Position numbers and translations under genes: made by a program. The notes under the pieces are model-generated. The model did not search any database. It saw nothing but the letters and a program-made list of their open reading frames with translations, and had not been told where the DNA came from. Shown in pieces: positions 7,548 to 14,296 of a DNA stretch of 17,430 nt; position 1 is the stretch's first letter, and every line of letters starts with the position of its first letter. Source of the stretch: an uncultured Eubacteriales bacterium. GTDB taxonomy: Bacteria > Bacillota > Clostridia > Oscillospirales > Oscillospiraceae. Location of the stretch: positions 1 to 17,430 of the forward strand of contig URVR01000014.1 of NCBI GenBank assembly GCA_900551355.1, given 5' to 3'.

Positions 7548-7575
7548 AGAGACGCAGCCCTTCGGCTGCGCCTCT
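7548..7575 (-). terminator. Intrinsic terminator after bactofilin
   Basis: A hairpin with 12-base arms (AGAGGCGCAGCC read on the minus strand, loop GAAG, one G-U pair) is followed by TTTG. It lies 73 bases past the bactofilin stop and ahead of the mscS promoter. The U-tract is short, so strength is uncertain. Confidence 0.65.
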
Positions 7576-7648
7576 CCCTTCTCCCCCCACGGGACAAGGC
7601 TCTGTTCCATGATATCCCCCCAATGGACAGAGCGGGAAATTGCTTCTC

Positions 7649-8251
7649 TTATGCCTGGTGGGCGTCCTGCTGCTTCTTGGCAGCCTTCTTGCCCATCTCC
7701 ACGCTGCCGCAGATGGCGGCGCCCCGGGCCACAGACATGGTGCCGGTGACGACGCTGCCGTTGATGCGTGCCTTCTCCTCCAGCGTGGTGTTGCCGGAGA
7801 TGTTCAGATCGCCGGTGATCTCGCCGGCACACTGCAGCTCCCGGGCGGTGACATTGCCGTTGATGCGGGAATCCTCGCTGACGGTGACGGTGCCGGTGAC
7901 GGTGACGTCGCCGTCCAGCGTGCAGCCGGACAGGTTCAGGTTGCCGGCGCTGACGGTGCTCTTGGTGTTGGCCCGAAGCATGATGCTGCCGTTGGTGGTG
8001 ATGCTGCCCTTGAAGCTGCCGGCAAGCTCCAGATCGCCCTCGGAGCGGAGCTGGCCCTCCAGCACGGTGCCGGGTGCCAGATAGCTGGCAGCGGGCTTGA
8101 CAGGAGCCGGTGCGGCCGCGGGTGCGGTCTGGACGGGCTTTGCGGGCTGCGGCGCAGGCTGGGCGGCGCGCTTGCCGGACTTGGCGTCCTCCGGTCCGGC
8201 GCCGATGCCGAACAGCTCATATGCGGTCTGCTTGATGATCTTGTTGTCCAT
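7649..8251 (-). CDS. Bactofilin-family cytoskeletal protein
   Basis: Bactofilins polymerise without nucleotide into filaments, often at the membrane, and help place cell-wall or envelope proteins. The 200-residue protein has a short N-terminal helix (MDNKIIKQTAYELFGIG) and an Ala/Pro/Lys linker (29-54). The beta-helix domain (about 58-185) is built of short repeats with regularly spaced hydrophobics and Gly-Asp/Asn turns (GTVLEGQLRSEGDLELAGSF, GDVTVTGTVTV, SRINGNVTA, GDLNISGNTTL, ARINGSVVTG). A Lys-rich tail ends it. The start at 8249-8251 has AAGGAG and gives the family N-terminus; an in-frame ATG 15 codons upstream overlaps the preceding gene. It is second in a unit with the small LemA-like gene. 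Confidence 0.9.
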   Translation of the reverse strand: MDNKIIKQTAYELFGIGAGPEDAKSGKRAAQPAPQPAKPVQTAPAAAPAPVKPAASYLAPGTVLEGQLRSEGDLELAGSFKGSITTNGSIMLRANTKSTVSAGNLNLSGCTLDGDVTVTGTVTVSEDSRINGNVTARELQCAGEITGDLNISGNTTLEEKARINGSVVTGTMSVARGAAICGSVEMGKKAAKKQQDAHQA

Positions 8252-8270
8252 GATGATGTCCCTCTCCTTC

Positions 8271-8603
8271 TTACACAGTTGTCTGACAGTTTTCATTGGC
8301 CGGCTGCGGTATCTTACGGAAGCCCATGAGCCGTGCCGGCAGGTAGGCCCAGGGGCGGCTGAGTGTACGGTCGTAGTTGTGTACCGCTTGATAATAGATG
8401 CTTTCGCTGCGCCGCAGCACCTGCGTCAGCTCTCCGTCGCAGCATGTCTCCGCCGCCCGGCGGCGAAAGGCGTCCAGCTGTCCGGCGGCGCTGTCCACGG
8501 TGCTTTTTCTGTCGTTGAGGATGCGGCGCACCTCCCAGAACCAGAGGGACACGAAGGCGGCGGTGCTGATCGCAGCGATCAGCCATGCGATCCATGGCGA
8601 CAT
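8271..8603 (-). CDS. Small membrane protein, LemA-like
   Basis: The 110-residue protein has one N-terminal membrane helix (about 4-24, MSPWIAWLIAAISTAAFVSL) and a charged helical body (25-97). It ends with YYQAVHNYDRTLSRPWAYLP and RLMGF (70-95), which resembles the C-terminal YNxAVxxYNxxIxxFPxxLxAxLxGF helix of LemA. It is shorter than LemA (about 185), so this may be a reduced version or a convergent helical protein. A GGGGGAG ribosome site precedes the ATG. It is the first gene of the bactofilin unit (19-base gap), so a joint envelope role is likely. Real gene: confident; family: tentative. Confidence 0.72.
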   Translation of the reverse strand: MSPWIAWLIAAISTAAFVSLWFWEVRRILNDRKSTVDSAAGQLDAFRRRAAETCCDGELTQVLRRSESIYYQAVHNYDRTLSRPWAYLPARLMGFRKIPQPANENCQTTV

Positions 8604-8642
8604 CGGACCTATCTCCCCCTTTTCCTGTTTTTACATGGTGTC

Positions 8643-8671
8643 AGTATAACCGTTTTTTGCCCCTGCTGGAC
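8643..8671 (-). promoter_or_regulatory. Activator-type promoter of the LemA-like/bactofilin operon
   Basis: On the minus strand a consensus-quality -10, TATACT (8643-8648), stands 39 bases before the LemA-like ATG. The base positions for a -35 (8666-8671, GTCCAG) do not match. A LytTR-type direct repeat lies immediately upstream, so activator dependence is inferred. Confidence 0.6.
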
Positions 8672-8679
8672 GTCCGCTT

Positions 8680-8712
8680 CCTGAAATGTATATTTTTTCG
8701 ACACGAAATGTC
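8680..8712 (-). promoter_or_regulatory. Predicted LytTR-regulator operator, copy 1
   Basis: Read on the minus strand, two ACATTTC repeats (8705-8711 and 8683-8689) start 22 bases apart. LytTR regulators such as AgrA and ComE bind about 9-bp direct repeats with a 12-13-bp spacer, so the period is right, and ACATTTC resembles the ACAGTT core. The block lies between the LemA-like promoter and the divergent LytTR gene, and recurs at 13914-13946 with two mismatches over 33 bases. Confidence 0.68.
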
Positions 8713-8722
8713 ACATTGCGAC

Positions 8723-8751
8723 TTTTCAAGCCGGGGCGGATATGGTAATAT
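8723..8751 (+). promoter_or_regulatory. Promoter of the LytTR/GHKL operon
   Basis: An extended -10, TGGTAATAT (TG at 8743-8744, hexamer 8746-8751), has a weak TTTTCA -35 (8723-8728) at 17 bases. The operator block ends 11 bases upstream, so autoregulation is possible. Confidence 0.55.
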
Positions 8752-8781
8752 CGGTGCAGACAAGGAAAGGAGGCGGTATCC

Positions 8782-9504
8782 ATGTACATCGCTGTCTGTG
8801 ATGATCAGGCGGAGGAGCTGACCGCGCTGACCGCGCTGCTGGAGCAGTGGCAGGCGGAGCGGCGCATCCCCCTGCGCTACCGGGCGTTCCGCAGCGCGGG
8901 CGACATGCTGGACGCCGCCCAGCACGAGCGGTTCACCCTGTACCTGCTGGACGTGATGATGCCCGGCATCGACGGCATGGAGGCCGCCCGGGAGATCCGC
9001 ACCTTCGACGCCGCCGCCGACATCGTGTTCCTCACCTCCTCCCCCGGCTTCGCCTACGAGAGCTACGGCGTGCGGGCGCTGGAGTACCTGCTCAAGCCCA
9101 TCAGCGGCAAGCTGCTGTTCCCGGTGCTGGACAGGCTGTCCCTGCGTGAGCAGCGTCCCCAGGACGGGCTGACGCTGAAGGCCGGGGCCACGCTGGTGCG
9201 GGTGCCCTTTTCCCAGCTGGCCTATGTGGAGGTCAGCGGCAAGCACCTGTACTTCAACCTGACCGATGGGCAGGTGCGGGAGGTGGTCGGCTCCCTGAAG
9301 GACTACGAGCCGCTGCTGCTGGCCCGGCCGGAGTTCATGCGCATCCACCGGTCGTACATCGTGAACATGCTGCAGATCGACGAGCTGTCCCCCGCCGGGG
9401 TGCACACGTTCTCCGGCACCAGCCTGCCGGTGTCGCGGCTGCTGTACGCCCAGCTGCAGAAAGACTACATGAAGCTGCTGTTTGCGGAGAGGGAGGACGC
9501 ATGA
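8782..9504 (+). CDS. LytTR-family response regulator
   Basis: The 240-residue DNA-binding response regulator has an N-terminal receiver domain (1-118). It shows the acidic pair D7/D8 in AVCDDQ, phosphoacceptor D57 in LYLLDVMMPGIDG, T85 in VFLTSS and K105 in YLLKP. A C-terminal LytTR domain (about 135-235) contains the FSQLAYVEVSGKHLYF, FMRIHRSYIVNM and LPVSR signatures. LytTR proteins bind direct repeats and usually activate transcription. The ATG has AAAGGAGG with an 8-base spacer. Its stop overlaps the kinase start (ATGA), so the two are translated together. A suitable direct repeat lies upstream and is repeated upstream of the SHOCT/clostripain operon. Confidence 0.95.
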   Translation: MYIAVCDDQAEELTALTALLEQWQAERRIPLRYRAFRSAGDMLDAAQHERFTLYLLDVMMPGIDGMEAAREIRTFDAAADIVFLTSSPGFAYESYGVRALEYLLKPISGKLLFPVLDRLSLREQRPQDGLTLKAGATLVRVPFSQLAYVEVSGKHLYFNLTDGQVREVVGSLKDYEPLLLARPEFMRIHRSYIVNMLQIDELSPAGVHTFSGTSLPVSRLLYAQLQKDYMKLLFAEREDA

Positions 9505-10817
9505 CCGCATCTGATATGAATATCGCCTCCGCGCTGGACATCTTCAACTACGGCCTGGTGCTGATCTACGGACTGGTGCTGGATGTGGCCATTGCCGGCG
9601 GCTGCGAAACGGCGAGGCAGAAGCGGGTGATCCTGTATCTGTGTCCGGCGTTCCTGCTGATGGAGTCTCTGGGCTGGCTGACCCTGGGTGAGGCCGGCGT
9701 CAAGCAGATCTATCCCATCATCGTGCACCTGCCGCTGGTGCTGATCCTGGTAACGGTGCTGAAGCGGTCGTGGGGCGTGGCCATCGTCAGCACCTGCACG
9801 GCCTATCTGTGCTGTCAGCCGCCCCGGTGGGGCAGCATCGCCGTGGAGGCCCTGACCCATAACGCCGTGGCCGCCGATATCGTGTACATCCTGCTGATCT
9901 GCGGGATCTACTGTCTGCTCCGGCGGTACTTCGTGGCGGCGGCCTACAGCACCATGACCTACTCGCGGTGGGCGCTGCTGCTGTTCGGCAGCCTGCCGTG
10001 CACCTATTACATCTTCGATTACGCCACCACGGTGTACTCCGACGCGCTGTACTCCGGTATCCAGGCGCTGAACGAGTTTCTGCCCACGGTGCTCATCACG
10101 TTCTATATCCTGTTCCTGCCCGCCTTCCACATTGAGACGCAGAAGCGCTCCAACGCGGAGGTGCAGCGCTCCCTGCTGGAGGTGGAGCTGAAGCAGTCTC
10201 AGCAGGAGATGGATTCCATGCGGGCGTCCGAGATGCAGACGGCGGTGTACCAGCACGATATGCGGCACCACCTGAACATGATCGGCGGTCTGCTGGCCGC
10301 CGGACAGTCCCAGCAAGCTCAGGACTACATCCAGCGGGTGCAGGCGGACGTGGAGTCCATCACCACCCGCCGGTTCTGCGAAAATGAGACGGTGAACCTG
10401 CTGTGCTCCGCCTTCGCGCAGCGGGCGGAGCGCTCCGGTGTGCAGCTGCAGGTGGACGCCCGGGTACCGGGCGAGCTGCCCATCAGCGATACGGAGCTGT
10501 GTTCCCTGCTGTCCAACGCGCTGGAGAACGCGCTGCGGGTGGCCGGCGGGCTGGAACCTCCGGCGCGCCGGGTGGTGGCGCTGTACTGCGGCATCCGGCT
10601 GGGGAAGCTGCTCATCGAGGTGCGCAATCCCTACGATACGCCGCCGGTGCTGCGCAACGGTGTGCCTGTCACCGACAAGGCCGGGCACGGCTACGGCTGC
10701 CGCAGCATACAGGCCATTGCCCAGCGGCGCGGCGGCCTGTGCCAGTTTCTGGCGGAGGACGGCACGTTCCTGCTGCGGGTGATGCTGCCGGTCAAGGGCA
10801 GCGCATCAGACGGATAA
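9501..10817 (+). CDS. GHKL-domain sensor histidine kinase (AgrC-like architecture)
   Basis: The 438-residue membrane kinase has about six helices in residues 14-210 with no clear extracytoplasmic domain, as in peptide-sensing AgrC-type kinases. A coiled-coil (211-245) leads to the phosphorylation motif VYQHDMRHHLNMI, with H252 the likely phosphoacceptor. The ATPase part shows an N-box, LLSNALENAL (337-346), and a glycine loop, GHGYGCRSI (395-403), typical of the HATPase_c_5 group. It overlaps the LytTR regulator by four bases and should phosphorylate it. No AgrB/AgrD-like peptide pair is visible in the window, so the signal is unknown. A bidirectional terminator follows. Confidence 0.94.
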   Translation: MTASDMNIASALDIFNYGLVLIYGLVLDVAIAGGCETARQKRVILYLCPAFLLMESLGWLTLGEAGVKQIYPIIVHLPLVLILVTVLKRSWGVAIVSTCTAYLCCQPPRWGSIAVEALTHNAVAADIVYILLICGIYCLLRRYFVAAAYSTMTYSRWALLLFGSLPCTYYIFDYATTVYSDALYSGIQALNEFLPTVLITFYILFLPAFHIETQKRSNAEVQRSLLEVELKQSQQEMDSMRASEMQTAVYQHDMRHHLNMIGGLLAAGQSQQAQDYIQRVQADVESITTRRFCENETVNLLCSAFAQRAERSGVQLQVDARVPGELPISDTELCSLLSNALENALRVAGGLEPPARRVVALYCGIRLGKLLIEVRNPYDTPPVLRNGVPVTDKAGHGYGCRSIQAIAQRRGGLCQFLAEDGTFLLRVMLPVKGSASDG

Positions 10818-10830
10818 CAAAGTGTAAAGC

Positions 10831-10867
10831 AGAAAGCCCTGCGGCTGTGTGAACCGCAGGGCTTTCT
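10831..10867. terminator. Bidirectional intrinsic terminator
   Basis: A perfect 14-bp stem (AGAAAGCCCTGCGG, 9-base loop) is flanked by T-rich sequence downstream on the plus strand (TCTATTTTACG) and TCTGCTTTAC on the minus strand. It separates the convergent kinase and clostripain genes. Confidence 0.9.
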
Positions 10868-10903
10868 ATTTTACGCTATTTTACTTTTCCGGTGCATCAT
10901 CCA

Positions 10904-12856
10904 TCAGCCCACGGTGGTGGTGATCTCCCCGCACTCGCAGGTAAATACCGCCACATCGGAATAGGCGCAGTTGTCCATGACGTCCCGCAGCTCGAACATC
11001 ATGAAATACTGGCCGTCCGGCAGCTCCACCTCATCAAAGCTGGTGTCCGCCGTTACGGTAAAGGTGTCGATCTCGTAGGGTGCGAAGTCGTCATCGTCGG
11101 AGATGCTGGACACATACCACACGGTGGTCAGCTCGTCGCCCTCCTGCAGCAGCCGCAGCTCCTTGCTGGCCATACCGCTGTCGTCGATGCCCTGCCGGGC
11201 GCCCAGGATGCTCCAGGCCTCCTCCGTGAAGTCGTAGACCACCTGCAGATAGTACGCCTCGCCGTCCAGCAGGACGGGCACGGCATAAAGGTTGTAGTCG
11301 TCGCCCTCATAGCTCAGCTCCATGTAGACCATGTGGCCGTCAATGGCGCCCCATACGCCCCGGAAGTTGTCGATAAACACACCGTTGTCCCAATCGGCGA
11401 TGATGTCGTTGTCGATGCCCAGCATCAGCAGGATGTCGCTCTCCTCGTCGGCATAATACAGGGAGAAGCCCACAGACGCCAGCAGCGCGTCCGCCTCCGG
11501 TCCCAGCGTCAGCACGGCGCAGCCGTCGTCACTGAGGGTCAGCGGTGTGTTGTCCCAGCTGGTGTCAGACAGGCCCTGCACCGGCTGCAGCACCGATGCG
11601 TCGATATCCAGTCCGGTCAGATAGGCCGTGCCGTCCTCCGTCAGCTGGCCGGTCAGCTCGTACTCGTAGAAGTACTTGAACGCCTCACCGGCCCCGATGC
11701 CGGCATAGCCCGCCAGATCGTCCACATCGCCGTTATAGGAGTAGTAGCAGGAAAGTCCTGTGGCCTCACTGCGGTACGGCCCCTTGACCTGGTACAGCAC
11801 GCAGTCGTCCAGCGCGTCCAGCACCGCCTGTGCCGACGGCAGCAGGTCGCCGCTCTGCCGGGCCATGTGGCCCAGGTCCACCATGTTGGTGTAGCCCTGC
11901 TCACGGGTGTTGCCGCCGTAGTTCTCGCTCTGGGCCGCCACGCGGGCAAACCGGGTGAAGAACGCCGGATCATCGCAGGCAGCGGCCAGCGCCTCCGCAC
12001 CGAAGCGCTCGTAGGCGTTCATCAGCCCTTCCAGCCGGGACAGGTCGGTGACGGACAGCGTGGCGTCGTCCTCCGTGCCCACCTCCCGGCAGCCCTCGTA
12101 GTAGGCGTCACAAATGATGCGGCCCAGCGCCGCGCCGTCCATGGACGGATCCTCCGCCAGCGCGCCTACCCACTGGGAGTAATACCAGCCGTTGGCTGGC
12201 TCCGTCTCCTCCGAGGCCACCAGATAACGGCTCAGGTCGCAGAAGGTGTAGGCCACGTCCACCGTGGCCATCAGGCAGGTGTCAAAGCCCACCAGCTCCA
12301 GCAGCTGCTGTCCCGCCTCCAGCGAAGGCTCCCACACCTCCGTAACGGCGGCATACATCTCGTCCAGCGTCAGGGAATCGTAGTCGTACAGCTCGTCAAA
12401 GGACGCGCCGGACACCGAGCCGCCGCCGTGGTTCCAGAACACCACCGCCGTCTTGTCGGCGGGATAGTTTTCCTTGGCAAAGCGCAGAAAGTCCGCCAGC
12501 GTCTCGCTGTCGCCCATGCTGGCGGAGGGCTGCTCATCCACCAGAGCCAGCCCGTCGCTGTTGTACACATAGCGTTGGAGCACCGAGGCGTCCACCGTCT
12601 CGTTCCACCACTCCGCCGCGCCGCCGGTCTCGATGACCACCGTCACGTTCTCCGGCAGCTCCACCTCCATCAGCTCGCTGAGGTCAGAGGTGGCGAAGCC
12701 GCCCTCCGACTCCAGATCGCTGCCGCAGAGATACCAGTACACCGCCCAGCTGCCGTCCGCCGCGCCAGGCGCGTCCAGCGGCTCATCGCCGCAGGCCGTC
12801 AGGCTCAGCGCCATTACCAGCGCCAGCAGCAGCGCCAAAAAACGTCTCACCTTCAT
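10904..12856 (-). CDS. Clostripain-family (C11) cysteine peptidase lipoprotein
   Basis: The 650-residue protein begins with a lipoprotein signal, MKVRRFLALLLALVMALSLT then AC, with lipidated C22. It should be tethered outside the membrane. The C11 fold follows: WAVYWYLCGSDLES (37-50), VTVVIETGG (71-79), FWNHGGGSVSG with catalytic H143 (140-150), and ELVGFDTCLMATVDVAY with nucleophile C194 (187-203). Family members cleave after basic residues, or act as caspase-like proteases. The long C-terminal part (about 380-650) is acidic and beta-rich and of unknown role. The protein lacks a recognisable sorting motif. It starts two bases after the SHOCT gene stop, so it is co-transcribed with it and placed under the predicted LytTR site. 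Confidence 0.92.
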   Translation of the reverse strand: MKVRRFLALLLALVMALSLTACGDEPLDAPGAADGSWAVYWYLCGSDLESEGGFATSDLSELMEVELPENVTVVIETGGAAEWWNETVDASVLQRYVYNSDGLALVDEQPSASMGDSETLADFLRFAKENYPADKTAVVFWNHGGGSVSGASFDELYDYDSLTLDEMYAAVTEVWEPSLEAGQQLLELVGFDTCLMATVDVAYTFCDLSRYLVASEETEPANGWYYSQWVGALAEDPSMDGAALGRIICDAYYEGCREVGTEDDATLSVTDLSRLEGLMNAYERFGAEALAAACDDPAFFTRFARVAAQSENYGGNTREQGYTNMVDLGHMARQSGDLLPSAQAVLDALDDCVLYQVKGPYRSEATGLSCYYSYNGDVDDLAGYAGIGAGEAFKYFYEYELTGQLTEDGTAYLTGLDIDASVLQPVQGLSDTSWDNTPLTLSDDGCAVLTLGPEADALLASVGFSLYYADEESDILLMLGIDNDIIADWDNGVFIDNFRGVWGAIDGHMVYMELSYEGDDYNLYAVPVLLDGEAYYLQVVYDFTEEAWSILGARQGIDDSGMASKELRLLQEGDELTTVWYVSSISDDDDFAPYEIDTFTVTADTSFDEVELPDGQYFMMFELRDVMDNCAYSDVAVFTCECGEITTTVG

Positions 12857-12858
12857 AT

Positions 12859-13812
12859 TCAGATACCCAGCAGCTGCTTTTTCTTGGCGGCGAACTCCTC
12901 CTCGGTCAGCACGCCGGTATCCAGCAGCTTTTTGTATTTCTGCAGCTCCGCCACCGTGTCCACGGCGGGCGCGGCCTGTACCGGCGCGGCGGGCTGCGCC
13001 GATGCGGCAGCGGCATCGTCGTCCCAGATCTCCCGTGCGGCGGGGTTCATGACACGGGCCAGCGCGAAGGCCATGTCATGCAGCTCGCTGACCTTGTTGT
13101 CGTAATCGCACAGATAGTCGTTGACGCTGGGGTCAAAGCTGCTGAAGTCCGGCGCGTTCAACTCATCCCGGAAGGACTTCCAGTAGGGGTCATCCAGCGT
13201 TACCTCCACGTTGAACCTCCGCACCGGTGCCTCCACGTCGAACCGCGGCGCCGGGATGTCGGGGCGGCGGTCGTCAGGCTCGCCGGGACGGCGCTCCTGC
13301 CGGTCGCGCATACGCTCCATCCGCTCCATGCGCTCGTGCTCCTCCTTCCGGATCAGGAACCGGTCGATACGGGGCTGCAGGGCGCGGGCCCTCTCCGGCA
13401 CGTCGCTGCGGAAGCAGTGCAGGCCGTCGGCCTTTCCCTCGAACAGCGTTTTGCCGTCCTCCATGAAGCGGAAGGACTTCAGCGCCGACGCCGGGAACAC
13501 CAGCGCGCCGTCGTAGCCCTTCAGACGCAGCAGGCGGTGCTCCTCGTCCACCAGCAGATCGCCGCTGAGGAAGCCGAAGCTCATGCGCTTTGTCTCCTTG
13601 AACTGACTGCGCAGCGTCTGGTTGTCGTCATAATAGGCGATATACTGCTTGAACTGCTCCAGCGACATGCGGTCCAGCGCGCCGCCGGGCAGGTCCACCT
13701 TGTCGGCACACGCCTTGCACAAGGGCATATCCGCCACCTTGGTGGCCAGCAGGCGCGGCGTCGGGCTGCCGCAGATGGGGCAGAGCTTCTTGTTATTGCT
13801 GAATAATCCCAT
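12859..13812 (-). CDS. Zinc-ribbon (DUF4428-like) protein with C-terminal SHOCT domain
   Basis: The 317-residue cytoplasmic protein has an N-terminal zinc ribbon with CPIC (C11, C14) and CKAC (C32, C35), as in DUF4428. A beta-rich middle (about 75-160; a PH-like reading is possible) follows, then a highly charged linker with repeated ERMERMRDRQERR-like sequence (about 158-185). An Ala/Pro-rich segment precedes a SHOCT helix pair, VAELQKYKKLLDTGVLTEEE onward (287-317). SHOCT domains occur on many small envelope and stress proteins and probably mediate oligomerisation. The start at 13810-13812 has AGGAGG. It is the first gene of the clostripain operon, behind the second LytTR-type site. Confidence 0.85.
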   Translation of the reverse strand: MGLFSNNKKLCPICGSPTPRLLATKVADMPLCKACADKVDLPGGALDRMSLEQFKQYIAYYDDNQTLRSQFKETKRMSFGFLSGDLLVDEEHRLLRLKGYDGALVFPASALKSFRFMEDGKTLFEGKADGLHCFRSDVPERARALQPRIDRFLIRKEEHERMERMERMRDRQERRPGEPDDRRPDIPAPRFDVEAPVRRFNVEVTLDDPYWKSFRDELNAPDFSSFDPSVNDYLCDYDNKVSELHDMAFALARVMNPAAREIWDDDAAAASAQPAAPVQAAPAVDTVAELQKYKKLLDTGVLTEEEFAAKKKQLLGI

Positions 13813-13877
13813 AGTTCCCTCCTGTCATCGTATCTGTGGTTTTCGGCGCGGTGCGCCGCCGTCTCTCCGTTTTCGAC

Positions 13878-13906
13878 AGTATAGCATGTTTCCCCCGGCC
13901 GGCACT
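13878..13906 (-). promoter_or_regulatory. Activator-type promoter of the SHOCT/clostripain operon
   Basis: On the minus strand a TATACT -10 (13878-13883) lies 65 bases before the ATG. The -35 positions (13901-13906, AGTGCC) do not match consensus. The second LytTR-type repeat begins 34 bases upstream of this -10, matching the 35 bases at the first site. Confidence 0.6.
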
Positions 13907-13913
13907 GACCTCG

Positions 13914-13946
13914 CCTGAAATGTATATTTTTTCGGCATGAAATGTC
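13914..13946 (-). promoter_or_regulatory. Predicted LytTR-regulator operator, copy 2
   Basis: ACATTTC repeats on the minus strand at 13939-13945 and 13917-13923, again 22 bases apart. The 33-base block differs from copy 1 at two positions, both in the spacer. It lies between the SHOCT/clostripain operon and the broken spore-protein gene. Confidence 0.68.
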
Positions 13947-14069
13947 GATGCGGCATCAGCAGATATTACCAGCTCCAAAACCGCATATTCACGCGGTGCC
14001 GGGAAAAGCTATGACTGCGATACCCAATCAGAGCGTATCGCTCAACAACAGGAAAGGAGATTTTTCAAT

Positions 14070-14267
14070 ATGTCCAGTAAGAACACCAACAAGCTGAACA
14101 TCCCCGAGGCCAAGGCCGCAATGGATAAGTTTAAGATGGAGGCCGCCTCCGAGGAGGATGTGTATCCACCTCAAAGAATTTTTCCGACCCTCGATTTTTG
14201 GCTTAAATACAGGGAAAATCGCCTTTCCCGGAAAAACCAGTTTTTGAGGTGGAAACATCTTGTTTGA
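14070..14267 (+). pseudogene. Alpha/beta-type small acid-soluble spore protein gene, interrupted after codon ~30
   Basis: SASPs coat and protect spore DNA and are cut by the germination protease GPR. Residues 1-30 fit the family: MSSKNTNKLNIPEAKAAMDK, then FKMEAASEEDV, which covers the GPR cleavage region. Intact proteins run about 60-70 residues and continue with a GYNGxLT and GSVGGxMVKxM-type C-terminus. Here that is replaced after about position 14160 by an unrelated sequence (VYPPQRIFPTLDFW...) up to a stop at 14265-14267. The 3' part is not found in the window. The ribosome site GGAAAGGAG is good, so the 5' end of the gene is intact. The break lies beside the serine recombinase, so it is the probable element junction. 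The hybrid 65-residue ORF is unlikely to work as a SASP. Confidence 0.82.
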
Positions 14268-14279
14268 AACAAGTGTATC
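14156..14279. repeat. Nested inverted repeats at the element's left end
   Basis: TGTATCCACCTCAAA (14161-14175) is inverted at 14243-14257 with one mismatch, including 11 perfect pairs (14165-14175 with 14243-14253). Inner arms TTTTCCG/CGGAAAA and CGATTTT/AAAATCG continue the fold, giving a stem-loop of about 90 bases. A second palindrome, CTTGTTTGAAACAAG, is at 14259-14273, and GTGTATC occurs directly at 14160-14166 and 14273-14279. It could be the recombinase attachment arm, its terminator, or both. Confidence 0.7.
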
Positions 14280-14296
14280 TCTGCTGCGGACATTCT

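Noticed and set aside
9465..10688. 407-residue minus-strand ORF opposite the kinase
   Set aside because: Shadow of the GHKL kinase; no ribosome site or recognisable domain.
10892..13105. 737-residue plus-strand ORF
   Set aside because: Antisense to the clostripain gene, which has a lipobox and catalytic His/Cys; the shadow has neither start signal nor domain.
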